Part shown: one piece after another, positions 41,334 to 50,978 of the stretch
Numbering within the stretch: the first letter of the stretch is position 1
How the letters are laid out: every line of letters starts with the position of its first letter
NCBI GenBank assembly: GCA_964498125.1
Contig: CAZCGE010000110.1
Span: 1-56,171, forward strand
DNA length: 56,171 nucleotides
Reading direction: 5' to 3'
Origin: CAMDBL01 sp964498125
GTDB taxonomy: Bacteria; Pseudomonadota; Alphaproteobacteria; Rhizobiales; Hyphomicrobiaceae
The notes under the pieces: generated by a model
Seen by the model: only the letters and a program-made list of their open reading frames with translations
Told to the model about the DNA's origin: nothing
Databases searched by the model: none
Position numbers and translations under genes: made by a program

Positions 41334-44219
41334 CTACTGCCCGAGCCGCTCGAGCAAGGCCGGCACATGCACCTGATCGGCCTTGTAGTTGCCGGTCAGG
41401 GCGTACATGACGATGTTGACGCCGGTGCGGAAGGCATATTCGCGCTGCTGCTCGCCACCAGGCACGGTCGGATATATCGGCCGCCCACGCTCATCGAGCG
41501 CCCAGGCGGACGCCAGATCGTTGGACGACACCAGGATCGAGCTGACGCCATCGGTGCGGCGTGCCTTGCGGTCTTGCTCGCTGCCGGGATCGGCCTCGGC
41601 TTCGACCCAGAGCTGGCCGCCATCCCAACGTCCAGGGAAGGTGCGCAGGAGATAGAAGGACTTGGTCATGACATGGCCGTCGGGCACCGGCTCGAGGCGC
41701 GGAATATCGAGCCGGCCGAGCAGGCGCTGCAGCGGCGTGCCGGCGGCTCCAGCGGTCGGCATGCCGGAGGGCAGGCCAAGGCCATAATCGCGGGTGTCGA
41801 ACACGATCATGCCGCCTTGCTTCATGTAGGCGTCGATCTTGTTGAGCGTGGCGTCGGGCAAGGGCTGCGCATTGGGCAGAACCGGCCAATAGATGATCGG
41901 AAAGAACACGATCTCGTCGTTGACGATGTTGATGGCGTACGGCGCGCCCGGCTCGACGGATGTGCGCCGCATCAGCTCGCGGCCAAGGCCCAACAGGCCC
42001 AGGCGGCTGGCTTCGTCTGTCGCGGCTTCTCCGGTGCGCACGTAGGCGATCGACACCTTGCCGGTGGCGATCTGCGCAACGGCATCGCCGGGATTGCGCG
42101 GCGTGGCAGTCCCAGGGGCTGTGCCTGTGGTCTGCGCGCTGGCGGGATCGATCATCGCCGTCACCGCCAACATGCCGCCGATCATCAGCACCGTCGCCGC
42201 CGCAGGCCGGCGAAGGGCGAGACCCGCCAGGCCACCAAGTTGCAGGAAGAGAACCGCGACGATATCGACGAATATCAGTGCCAGTGCGGTTGTCAGCAAA
42301 CCTGGTTTCAGTGGCGTCGACGTCTCGCCTTCATAGCTGCGGCGATCAGCTTGCGGCGGCAGCGACGGCAATGGCTTCACCTCGGTTTGTGGCGCCAGGA
42401 TATTGAGCGCGCGCGGCGATCCGGCCGGTCCGTAATAGCCCGGCGGATTGTCGAGATTGGGTTTCAGGTCCTGCAACTTGGCGGCCGTGACCGGCTGCGC
42501 GGTGGGCGGCGGGCTACGCAAGGCGCCAAAGCCATCCAGCGTCTGAATGGGCGACAGCACGTCGGGCTGGGCCTGTGCCTGCCCCTCCTTGCCATCGGCA
42601 ACCGTCGCCTCGCTTGCCGCCCCCGACGTGCGCCCGAGCGTGGTGATGCGGCGCAGCATCTCGACAAAAAGGCCCGAGAGCGGCAGGTTCGACCAGTCCG
42701 CATTGGCGGTGACGTGGTACATGACGAGCTGACCATCGCCTCGTTTCTGTGCTGTGACAAGCGGCGTGCCATCCTTGAGCCGCGCCCAGACCTTGACGTC
42801 GGTACCGATCCGCGCCGGATCGGCCAGAACTTGACGACTGACGAGCACCTCGGGCGGCGGCGTCAAGCCTGCGAACAGGCTCGCCTCGTCGAACGGCGCC
42901 AAGGGTTGTGGCGTCGACCAGGATAATGCGCCTCCCAACGAGCGCCCGCCAAGCCGCAGCGCCACCGGCAGCAGATCATCGCCGCCGTTCTCCAGCCGCG
43001 GCCCGGAGAAACGCACAAGGACGCCGCCTTTCTTCACCCAGGCTTCGACGCGATCCTTCAATTCACCGGTCAGCGTTCCGATGTCGGCCAGGATCATCAC
43101 CGTCGCATTCTGCTTCAGCAGCGTATCGATGCCGCCGGCCAGATTGGAATCCTTTGGCACGACGATCTCGGAAAACGGCAGCATCGCCTTTTGCAAATAG
43201 TACAGTGCCGCCAACAACGGCTGGGCTTGCTCGCGGCTTTCTCCAGAAATCAGGCCGACGCGGTGCCACTGCGAGCGCGCATCGAGCAGACTGACAGCGC
43301 CCGCCGAGCGCTCGGCCGCGATTTCGACGCGCGTCACCTGGTTGCGTAATTCGAGCGGCAGCTCGAAGATCGATGTGGCGCTGATCTCACCCTCCGCAAG
43401 CCGGAACGGCGCCTCGCCGAGCCGTTGTCCACGCGCCGAAAACGCGTGCAGTGAACCGCCCCGCTGCATGCCGCCGGCCCGTTTCACGGCGACCTCGAGC
43501 TTGCCGTCGCGGCCAAGGCCGGCGACGGCGCCGAGCGCTTCCTTGCCGGAGAGGTCCTCGAATACCCCGAATGATCCGTTGCCCGCGAGTCTTGCCAGCC
43601 GCTCGGCAAAGCCGCGCGCCTCGCCGCCGTGGTCGATGCCATCGCTGAGCCAGACGACACTCACGTCGCTTTGGCCCGCCAGCGCCGCTTCGAGGGCAGC
43701 GATAGCATCCAGGCGAGCGGGCTGAAAGGGTTGCGGTTGCAGAGCGGCAGCGGTCGTGCGGGCTTGCACCGGAGCTTCGACGCGTGCGGTGATCGCCCTG
43801 GCCGGGCTGGCGGTCGCAACCACAACGGCCGGGCGGCTCTGGGCCTCGGCCTCGTTGAGCAGGCGCGCGATCATCTGCACGCGCTCGGACCATTGCGCGG
43901 CCGCTGCCCAGCCGTTGTCCACGACAACGACAACGGGCCCGGCGCCTTTCAGCGCCTTCTCGCGGTTGGGATTGAGCACCGGCTCGGCCAGCGCCAGGAT
44001 GACGAGCGTCGCCGCCAGCATGCGGATCAACATCAGCCACCAGGGCGTCTTGGCCGGCGTCTTCTCGCGGTTTTCCAAGCCGATCAGGATGCGGGTGGCC
44101 GGGAACAGGATGCGGCGTGGCTGCGGCGGCACCGTGCGCAGCAGCCAATAGATGATTGGCAGCGCCAACAGCCCGGCAAGCAACCAGGGACTGAGAAAGG
44201 CCAGCGCGCCGATGGTCAT
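41334..44219 (-). CDS. BatA N-terminal and DUF4159 domain membrane protein
   Basis: The 961-residue protein begins with the BatA-type N-terminus (LAFLSPWLLAGLLALPIIYWLL) and a second helix near 57-78. A VWA-like region follows with a degenerate metal site (VVVVVDNGWAAAAQW instead of DxSxS). A GATase1-like region (ATVMILADIGTLTGELKDRV) is near 380-400, two helices lie near 645-720, and a C-terminal DUF4159 domain (SIAYVRTGEAATDEASRLGL, GGMIVFDTRDYGLG) closes the protein. It overlaps the DUF58 gene by ATGA (44216-44219). Function unknown; probably one envelope complex with its operon partners. Confidence 0.88.
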   Translation of the reverse strand: MTIGALAFLSPWLLAGLLALPIIYWLLRTVPPQPRRILFPATRILIGLENREKTPAKTPWWLMLIRMLAATLVILALAEPVLNPNREKALKGAGPVVVVVDNGWAAAAQWSERVQMIARLLNEAEAQSRPAVVVATASPARAITARVEAPVQARTTAAALQPQPFQPARLDAIAALEAALAGQSDVSVVWLSDGIDHGGEARGFAERLARLAGNGSFGVFEDLSGKEALGAVAGLGRDGKLEVAVKRAGGMQRGGSLHAFSARGQRLGEAPFRLAEGEISATSIFELPLELRNQVTRVEIAAERSAGAVSLLDARSQWHRVGLISGESREQAQPLLAALYYLQKAMLPFSEIVVPKDSNLAGGIDTLLKQNATVMILADIGTLTGELKDRVEAWVKKGGVLVRFSGPRLENGGDDLLPVALRLGGRSLGGALSWSTPQPLAPFDEASLFAGLTPPPEVLVSRQVLADPARIGTDVKVWARLKDGTPLVTAQKRGDGQLVMYHVTANADWSNLPLSGLFVEMLRRITTLGRTSGAASEATVADGKEGQAQAQPDVLSPIQTLDGFGALRSPPPTAQPVTAAKLQDLKPNLDNPPGYYGPAGSPRALNILAPQTEVKPLPSLPPQADRRSYEGETSTPLKPGLLTTALALIFVDIVAVLFLQLGGLAGLALRRPAAATVLMIGGMLAVTAMIDPASAQTTGTAPGTATPRNPGDAVAQIATGKVSIAYVRTGEAATDEASRLGLLGLGRELMRRTSVEPGAPYAINIVNDEIVFFPIIYWPVLPNAQPLPDATLNKIDAYMKQGGMIVFDTRDYGLGLPSGMPTAGAAGTPLQRLLGRLDIPRLEPVPDGHVMTKSFYLLRTFPGRWDGGQLWVEAEADPGSEQDRKARRTDGVSSILVSSNDLASAWALDERGRPIYPTVPGGEQQREYAFRTGVNIVMYALTGNYKADQVHVPALLERLGQ

Positions 44220-45193
44220 GTCGGGCCTCCCGCACGTGTGGCCGGTCCGGCGCCCGACCAGCGGTAGTCTCCCTGGGCGCCCTGCAATCTGAGGATCAGA
44301 GACAGGAGCGGTTCAGTGGCCGGCCTGTCGGTGTGGTGAACGAGAACCGTCCAGCCCAGACGGCGCGCCAGAGCTTCGAGCGCGGCGCGGTGGGCGGCAA
44401 GCCGCTCCTGGTATTGTGGTCTGAGGCTTTCCACGCGATCAGCCACCCAGCGCTCATGGCCCTCGAGGCCGAGGAACTCCGCGCGCCCTTCGTAGGGCAA
44501 TGTCTCCTCGGCCGGATCGAGCACTTGGACGAGGTGGCCAGCGACACCTTCATGCGCCATGGCAAGGAGCCGCTCGGTCAACGCCTCGATGGGATCGAGA
44601 AAATCGCTGATCAATACCGCGCCGGAAAAGCGCGACAGACGTCCTTCGGGGGGCAGGCTGCCAGTGTAGGAGGGATCATCGCCGTGCGTGGCGAGCGCCT
44701 GGGCGATGCGCGAGGAAACCTTGCGGCTCGCCATCGGCGGCAGCAGGCCCAACAGGCCCACCCTTTCGCCGCCACGCACCAGCAGCTCCGACAAGGCCAG
44801 CAGCAGGACGAGGCCACGATCGCGCTTCGTCACAGGCCCCAGATGGCTTCTGAAGTTCATCGACGGCGAGACATCGGACCACAGCCAGACTGTGTGCGCC
44901 GCCTCCCACTCCCGCTCCCGCACGTACAGGTGGTCGGAGGACGCCGAGCGCCGCCAGTCGATGGTCTGCGCCGCATCGCTCGATTGGTACTGCCGGAATT
45001 GCCAGAATGTCTCGCCAGGCCCGGCGCGGCGGCGGCCATGGATGCCGTGCGCGACCGTGCTGGTGACGCGGCTGACCTGCAACATCAGGTCGGGCAGCCG
45101 GTCGGCCAGACTCTGGGCCTCGCCTTCGAGCGCGAAGACGCGGCCGTCGGACGCGCGTGCCTGCGAACTGAGCTGCGCCGCTGGCCCCGCCAT
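44216..45193 (-). CDS. DUF58 domain protein
   Basis: The 325-residue protein shows the DUF58 hallmark GPGETFWQFRQYQSSDAAQTIDWRRSA followed by REWEAAHTVWLWSDVSPSMNF, in which DVSPSM is a VWA-like DxSxS site. It lacks the N-terminal membrane helices of longer DUF58 proteins. DUF58 genes almost always follow a MoxR ATPase gene, which probably remodels the VWA protein. It lies six bases after the MoxR stop and overlaps the DUF4159 gene. Confidence 0.92.
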   Translation of the reverse strand: MAGPAAQLSSQARASDGRVFALEGEAQSLADRLPDLMLQVSRVTSTVAHGIHGRRRAGPGETFWQFRQYQSSDAAQTIDWRRSASSDHLYVREREWEAAHTVWLWSDVSPSMNFRSHLGPVTKRDRGLVLLLALSELLVRGGERVGLLGLLPPMASRKVSSRIAQALATHGDDPSYTGSLPPEGRLSRFSGAVLISDFLDPIEALTERLLAMAHEGVAGHLVQVLDPAEETLPYEGRAEFLGLEGHERWVADRVESLRPQYQERLAAHRAALEALARRLGWTVLVHHTDRPATEPLLSLILRLQGAQGDYRWSGAGPATRAGGPT

Positions 45194-45199
45194 CTGGAT

Positions 45200-46198
<999 letters not shown>

Positions 46199-46363
46199 AA
46201 GGACCAACTATAGCCGTCTTCTGGGTTGAGGGAACCGTGCCAGTGCGAAATTGGTCACAATATGAAGAAGAGTTGATCAACGGACCAGTGCAGGCTTATG
46301 CGTAGACCTATGCTTCACGAGTAGATGGGCCGCGTTATGGCCAAAGATGGTTAAGAGGCGTGA

Positions 46364-46963
46364 ATGACGGCAGAGGCAAAAGGCGGGCAAGCCGGCTTCA
46401 GCATATCCGGGCTCGAGGCGCTCTTGAAGGCACAAGCTGGCCAGACGTTGGCACCGGTGGAAAGCTGGAACCCACCCTACTGCGGCGACATCGGCATGGC
46501 CATCCGCTCCGACGGCGTGTGGATGTACCAGGGGTCGCCGATTGGCCGCATGGCGCTGGTCAAGCTGTTCGCCCGCGTGCTGCGTCGCGATGCCGACGGC
46601 CGCCATTACCTCGTGACGCCCGTCGAGAGGGTCGACGTGGCGGTGGCCGATGCGCCGTTCATGGCGGTGGAGATGGCCGTTGCGGGGGCGGGCACTCGGC
46701 GGACCCTGACCTTCCGCACCAACGTCGACGATCTTGTCGTGGTCGGCCCGGACCATCCCCTGCGCTTCGTCGAGGAGCCCGGCAGCGGCGGACTGAAGCC
46801 CTACATCCTGGTGCGCGGCCGGCTCGAAGCGCTGGTCACGCGCGCGCTGTATTACGATCTGGTCGAGATGGCCGAGCCGCGCACGATGGACGGGCGCGAG
46901 GTGCTGGGTTTGTGGAGCGGGGGGACGTGGTTTGCGCTGGCGGTGGCCGCCGCAGTTTCTTGA
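46364..46963 (+). CDS. DUF1285 domain protein
   Basis: The 199-residue protein has the two-barrel DUF1285 pattern: WNPPYCGDIGMAIRSDGVWMYQGSPIGRMALVKLFARVL, then YLVTPVERVDVAVADAPFMAV and YILVRGRLEALVTRALYYDL. Function is unknown. In Hyphomicrobiales it is regularly next to the MoxR-DUF58-DUF4159 genes, here divergently from a shared 165-base spacer, so co-regulation is likely. Confidence 0.9.
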   Translation: MTAEAKGGQAGFSISGLEALLKAQAGQTLAPVESWNPPYCGDIGMAIRSDGVWMYQGSPIGRMALVKLFARVLRRDADGRHYLVTPVERVDVAVADAPFMAVEMAVAGAGTRRTLTFRTNVDDLVVVGPDHPLRFVEEPGSGGLKPYILVRGRLEALVTRALYYDLVEMAEPRTMDGREVLGLWSGGTWFALAVAAAVS

Positions 46964-46990
46964 CGCGGACAGGTATGGTAGTTGTGTGAC

Positions 46991-47242
46991 ATGACATTCC
47001 AGCTGACGCCAGAGCAGATCCGTCGCCTCGAGGCTGTCGTTGACTCGGGGCGGTTCTCTAGTGTCGAGGAAGCCGTCGAGGCAGCTATCGTGGGGTTGCT
47101 CACGGTCGAGGATGAGGACAGCGACTGGATCGCTTCGATGCTCGATGAAGCCCGCCAGTCTCTGGATCGGGGGGAGGGCATGTCGCTCGAGCAGTTCAAG
47201 GCCAGGAACGCAGCACGTCGGGGAAGCCGCAACTCCGGCTGA
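46991..47242 (+). CDS. ParD-like antitoxin
   Basis: The 83-residue protein fits a ParD/CopG ribbon-helix-helix antitoxin: TFQLTPEQIRRLEAVVDSGRFSSVEEAVEAAIVGLL gives the strand and two helices, and the acidic C-terminal part (DEARQSLDRGEGMSLEQFKA) is the toxin-binding tail. A ParE-type toxin gene follows after eight bases. ATG 46991 is preferred over a TTG at 46982. Confidence 0.88.
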   Translation: MTFQLTPEQIRRLEAVVDSGRFSSVEEAVEAAIVGLLTVEDEDSDWIASMLDEARQSLDRGEGMSLEQFKARNAARRGSRNSG

Positions 47243-47250
47243 GAAGCGCT

Positions 47251-47565
47251 ATGGCGACTGTCAGGATTTCCGCACAAGCAGTCGCTGACTTCGACGCAAT
47301 TCTGGAGAAACTGAGACGGCTAGCCGGGGCGCGCGTCGCCGAGCGATATGAGCTGCAGTTTGAGGCAGAGTTCGACCGGATGCGCGAGTTTCCAGGGATC
47401 GGCTCTCCCCGATCGCGCTATGGCCCTGAGACCCACATGTGCCTGGTTCATCCCTACCTGATCTTCTACGATGGTGGGCCGGACAGCGAGACTGTTCGCG
47501 TCCTCCGGATTTTGGACGGTCGCCGCCGCATCACACGGCGGATGATCGCCAGTGTACGGGAGTAG
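47251..47565 (+). CDS. ParE-like toxin
   Basis: The 104-residue protein shows ParE motifs: VRISAQAVADFDAILEKLRR, ERYELQFEAEFDRMREFPGIGSPR and a core with YLIFYDGG and VRVLRILDGRRRI. ParE toxins poison gyrase. Directly after the ParD-like gene; ends with TAG, and the next gene starts seven bases later, so the exported NTF2-like protein may be cotranscribed. Confidence 0.9.
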   Translation: MATVRISAQAVADFDAILEKLRRLAGARVAERYELQFEAEFDRMREFPGIGSPRSRYGPETHMCLVHPYLIFYDGGPDSETVRVLRILDGRRRITRRMIASVRE

Positions 47566-47572
47566 GCGAGAG

Positions 47573-48049
47573 ATGGGGCATTGGGTAGCAGGGGTTCTCG
47601 TCGCTATCGCGGTGCATGCATCATCGCACAGCCCGGCGCTCGCCCACCCGCCAGCCATCATCAACGCGCCGACCGAGAAGGCGATGGCCGAGGAGGTGGG
47701 AGATTTCAGGAAGCGCATGGCCCGGGCGATCGAGGCCAAAGACGCCGCGGCGCTGCGTTCCATGTACGCCGACAGCTTCTTGCATACAGATGGCAGCGGC
47801 GCCCTGCAGGACAAAGCCGCGCGCATTGCCCACGTTCTCACGGGCGCGCCGGTGATCGAAACCGCACCAGCCGAGGACCTGCGCATCCGCGTGCCCAACG
47901 GCTGGGCGGCGGTTGCCACTGGCCGGAGCGTCCTTACCCCACCCGGCGGCAAAGCTTATCAAGTGCGCTGGTCGGTGTTCTACGTGCGCATCGGCGACGG
48001 CTGGCAGCTCGTGGGCAGCCAGGAGACGTTTCTGGCGGAGCCCAAATAG
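47573..48049 (+). CDS. Exported NTF2-like (SnoaL/DUF4440 type) protein
   Basis: The 158-residue protein has an N-terminal signal (GVLVAIAVHASSHSPALA) and a cone-shaped NTF2-like domain with FRKRMARAIEAKDAAALRSMYADSFLHTDGSG near the N-terminus and VRWSVFYVRIGDGWQLVGSQETF at the end, as in DUF4440 proteins. No catalytic residues can be assigned. ATG 47573 has GAGAG upstream. Confidence 0.82.
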   Translation: MGHWVAGVLVAIAVHASSHSPALAHPPAIINAPTEKAMAEEVGDFRKRMARAIEAKDAAALRSMYADSFLHTDGSGALQDKAARIAHVLTGAPVIETAPAEDLRIRVPNGWAAVATGRSVLTPPGGKAYQVRWSVFYVRIGDGWQLVGSQETFLAEPK

Positions 48050-48151
48050 CCTGCGCCGGCCGCACCTGGAGCGCCACGTCCGGCTTGACATCGGGTCGTG
48101 CGACCCCGTTCTGTCAGGGTCAGCCAACATCAACACCAGAGGAAACGCCAC

Positions 48152-48952
48152 ATGGACCTGAAACTCACCGGCAAGGTCGCCTTCATCACTGGCGGCAGCA
48201 AAGGCATCGGCAAGCAGACCGCGCGCGTGCTGGCCGAGGAAGGCGTCGACGTCGCCATTCTCGCCCGCGACATGACCGTCGCCGAGGCCACCGCCGCCGA
48301 GATCGCGCGGGCCACCAACCGCAAGGTCAGGGCCTACAAGGTCGACACCTCTGACGACGCCCAGGTCAAGTCCGCCGTCGCCGCCGTCGTGGCCGATTTC
48401 GGCCGCATCGATATTCTAGTGAACTGCGCCGCCGCCGCCGCCGGGCAATCGAAGCCGCCGAGTCTGCTGGAGATCACCAACGACGATTTCTGGGGCGACA
48501 TGAACGTCAAGGTGATGGGCTACCTGCGCACAGCCCGAGAGATCGCGCCGATCATGAAGAAGAACGGCTGGGGTCGCATCGTCAACGTCAGCGGACTTGC
48601 CGCCCGCAACACCGGCAGCATCGTCGGCACCATGCGCAACGTTTCGGTCGTGGCGCTGACCAAGAACATCGCCGACGAGCTGGCCGGCACTGGCGTCAGC
48701 GCGGTCTGCGTGCATCCCGGCATGACCGTCACCGAGAAAACGCCGGGCCTGATCGAGCGTCAGGCCAAGGCCAACAACATCACGCCGGCCGAGATGGAAA
48801 AGCGCATGGACGCCCGCAACACCAACCGCAAGGTGGTGACCATGCACGAGGTCGCCGACCTGATTGCGTTCCTGGCCTCGCCGAAGTCAGTCGCGGTCAA
48901 CGGCGACGTGATCGGGGCCGGCGGCGGCGCGCCGGGGCCGGTGCATTATTGA
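48152..48952 (+). CDS. SDR family protein without the canonical Tyr-Lys pair
   Basis: The 266-residue classical SDR fold has FITGGSKGIGKQTARVL for NAD(P) binding, ILVNCAAAAAG and RIVNVSGLAARN with Ser147. Where YxxxK should follow, the sequence is GSIVGTMRNVSVVALTK: there is no Tyr, and the Lys position is Asn or Arg. The rest (VCVHPGMTVTE, substrate loop, C-terminal VIGAGGG) is intact, which suggests a conserved subfamily with altered chemistry rather than decay. ATG 48152 follows GAGGA. It precedes a binding-protein, Rieske and amidohydrolase set. Confidence 0.88.
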   Translation: MDLKLTGKVAFITGGSKGIGKQTARVLAEEGVDVAILARDMTVAEATAAEIARATNRKVRAYKVDTSDDAQVKSAVAAVVADFGRIDILVNCAAAAAGQSKPPSLLEITNDDFWGDMNVKVMGYLRTAREIAPIMKKNGWGRIVNVSGLAARNTGSIVGTMRNVSVVALTKNIADELAGTGVSAVCVHPGMTVTEKTPGLIERQAKANNITPAEMEKRMDARNTNRKVVTMHEVADLIAFLASPKSVAVNGDVIGAGGGAPGPVHY

Positions 48953-48961
48953 GAGCTGTTC

Positions 48962-49053
48962 GGGGTCTGACCCCACCAAGGCTCTCGCGGCACGATGACC
49001 AGAGACCGCGTTGCGGGCTCGGCGCATAGGGTCAGACCCGCAGGGTCTGACCC
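48962..49053. repeat. GGGTCTGACCC repeats (type D copies)
   Basis: GGGGTCTGACCCC at 48962-48974 and a hairpin GGGTCAGACCC-GCA-GGGTCTGACCC at 49029-49053 lie in the 140-base spacer between the SDR gene and the binding-protein gene. The core is the same as at 26074-26099. Confidence 0.7.
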
Positions 49054-49092
49054 ACCTACAAGATGTCGTGTCGCCGGCCATTGGAGGAAGCC

Positions 49093-50088
49093 ATGCCTGT
49101 TCATCGCGCCGTGGGTCTTGCTGTCACCATTCTGGCTTGGGCACACACATCGCCCGCCCTCGCCGAAGCCAATACCGTGCGCGCCGCCAAGCAGTTCGGG
49201 CTCGGCTACGTGCAGTACATGCTCATGGAGGACAAGGGGCTGGTCGAGAAACATGCCAAGGCGGCCGGCCTCGGCGACATCAAGGTGGAGTGGAACACGT
49301 TCCGCTCCTCCGACGTGATGAACGACACGCTGATCTCCGGCAACGTCGATTTCGTCTCGCTCGGCGTGCCCGGCCTGATGACCATCTGGGACAAGACCAA
49401 GGGCAACATGGACGTCAAGGGCGCCTCCGGCCTCAACGCCATTCCCCTGGCGCTGATGGTGCGCGACGATGCCGTCAAGAGCCTCAAGGATTTCGGCCCC
49501 CAGCATAAGATCGCCATGCCGGCGGTGCGCGTCTCCAACCAGGCGGTCCTGCTGCAGATGGCCTGCGAGAAGGAATTCGGTGTCGGCAACCACGGCAAGC
49601 TCGATACCCTCGCCATCACCATGGCGCACCCCGATGCCACCATCGCCATGCTCAGCGGCAGCCGCGACGTGACCGCCAACTTCTCCTCGCTCCCCTTCCA
49701 GAACCGGCAGGGCAAGTCACCTGGCATCCGCCGCCTGATGACGTCGACAGATATCCTCGGCGCGCCGTTCTCCTTCAACATCGTGGCGACGACCGCGAAA
49801 TTCCGCAGCGAGAACCCGAAGCTCTACAAGGCCTATCTCGACGCCCTCGACGAGGCCACCGGGATCGTCAACGCGGACAGGAAGCTGGCGGCGGAGACTT
49901 ACCTCAGGATCTCCAAGGACAAGATGAGCATCGAGGAGGTGCTTGCCCTGCTGAACGATCCGGAGAACCAGTTCACCACCAAAGTGACGCCGATCGACCC
50001 GATGATCCAGTTCATGGCGCGCACCGGCAACTTCAAGAACAAGCCGGCGAGCGCCAGGGACCTGCTGTTCCCCGAGGCGAAGATGTGA
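49093..50088 (+). CDS. ABC transporter substrate-binding protein (NMT1/SsuA type)
   Basis: The 331-residue periplasmic binding protein has a signal peptide (GLAVTILAWAHTSPALA), followed by VRAAKQFGLGYVQYMLMEDKGLVEKHA and VEWNTFRSSDVMNDTLISGNVDFVSLG, typical for NitT/TauT-type proteins that bind taurine, sulfonates, pyrimidine precursors or nitrile-like ligands. ATG 49093 follows GGAGGA. No permease or ATPase gene is in the window, so it either uses a transporter encoded elsewhere or serves another role. It is followed by Rieske and amidohydrolase genes, which suggests uptake for catabolism. Confidence 0.88.
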   Translation: MPVHRAVGLAVTILAWAHTSPALAEANTVRAAKQFGLGYVQYMLMEDKGLVEKHAKAAGLGDIKVEWNTFRSSDVMNDTLISGNVDFVSLGVPGLMTIWDKTKGNMDVKGASGLNAIPLALMVRDDAVKSLKDFGPQHKIAMPAVRVSNQAVLLQMACEKEFGVGNHGKLDTLAITMAHPDATIAMLSGSRDVTANFSSLPFQNRQGKSPGIRRLMTSTDILGAPFSFNIVATTAKFRSENPKLYKAYLDALDEATGIVNADRKLAAETYLRISKDKMSIEEVLALLNDPENQFTTKVTPIDPMIQFMARTGNFKNKPASARDLLFPEAKM

Positions 50089-50257
50089 TGATGGCAGCGG
50101 CGTCCATTCCGCCGGGTTCGCGCACGGCGAAGTGGCGTTTACCAAACCTGGTCGGGGTGCGGTTTTTGCATAACATCAAGTCTTACAGGGCCTTGCGTGT
50201 CATCGCGGATCAATGCACGCTCGCAACTCAGGACATTTTCGCGCCGGGGAAGACAGA

Positions 50258-50629
50258 ATGACGGAACTTTACGTCGCCGACGTTGCCTCGTTCGCCGAGC
50301 TGGGCCGCAAGGTCATCGCCTCCGGCGACCTCGAAATCGGCGTCTTCAAGCTGGGTGATGCCTTCCACGCCTGGGAGAACAACTGCCCGCATCATGGCGG
50401 CCCGGTCTGCCAGGGCAAGATCTTCAATCGCGTCGACGAGATTCTGGATGCCGACAAGAAGAGTCTCGGCCTGCGCTTCGTCGAGGAGGACGTGCACATC
50501 GTCTGTCCTTGGCACGGCTTCGAGTTCAACCTGCGCACCGGCCGTCACCCTGGCGATTTCCCGACCCAGCTCAAGGGCTTCAAGACGCGCGTCACGGAAG
50601 GCAAGGTCTATGTCCTCCTCGACGACTGA
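50258..50629 (+). CDS. Rieske [2Fe-2S] ferredoxin-type protein
   Basis: The 123-residue stand-alone Rieske protein has cluster ligands C43/H45 in NNCPHHGGPVCQG and C83/H86 in CPWHGFEFN. The spacing between the two motifs is 38 residues, clearly longer than in usual Rieske ferredoxins (about 16-20), because of an insert (GKIFNRVDEILDADKKSLGL). An extra Cys51 is present. It probably passes electrons to an oxygenase or has a role linked to the adjoining amidohydrolase. The next gene begins one base after its stop. Confidence 0.9.
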   Translation: MTELYVADVASFAELGRKVIASGDLEIGVFKLGDAFHAWENNCPHHGGPVCQGKIFNRVDEILDADKKSLGLRFVEEDVHIVCPWHGFEFNLRTGRHPGDFPTQLKGFKTRVTEGKVYVLLDD

Positions 50630-50630
50630 G

Positions 50631-50978
50631 ATGGCGCGTTCAGCCGACATCGAGACGCTGATCCGCGCCGCGCGCGAGGCGTTCGAGGCGGCCGAACGTG
50701 CACTCGAGCGCGAGGAGACGGCGGCCATCCCCGACGAGGCCGTGCAGCAGCTGTTGACCGCTGGCACGCGCCTGTTCGCGCGCAAGGTCGACGTTGAGGA
50801 CCGCTATTTCCTGCCGGTGACCGCGCGACAGGCGGTGACGGCGACCGAGGTAGTCGTGACCGTCAATGATCTGATCCGCGCCGTCGATCTCAACTTGTTC
50901 GACGTCTCGATGTGGGCCTCGCGCCCACGCAGGAACGATGAGACCAGCTTGGATGCCCAAGGGAGCAAGGCGCCATGA
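50631..50978 (+). CDS. Small hypothetical protein between Rieske and amidohydrolase genes
   Basis: The 115-residue protein starts with an acidic/basic amphipathic helix (IETLIRAAREAFEAAERALE), followed by LLTAGTRLFARKVDVEDRYF and TATEVVVTVNDLIRAVDLNLFDVSMW. No family was recognised. The position, with a one-base gap to the Rieske stop and a 4-base ATGA overlap with the amidohydrolase, argues that it is a real and functionally linked gene; it may be a small subunit or chaperone. Confidence 0.75.
   Translation: MARSADIETLIRAAREAFEAAERALEREETAAIPDEAVQQLLTAGTRLFARKVDVEDRYFLPVTARQAVTATEVVVTVNDLIRAVDLNLFDVSMWASRPRRNDETSLDAQGSKAP

Noticed and set aside
40197..42926. A 909-codon open frame on the plus strand
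   Set aside because: Antisense to the two large membrane protein genes; its composition and lack of motifs show that it is not a gene.
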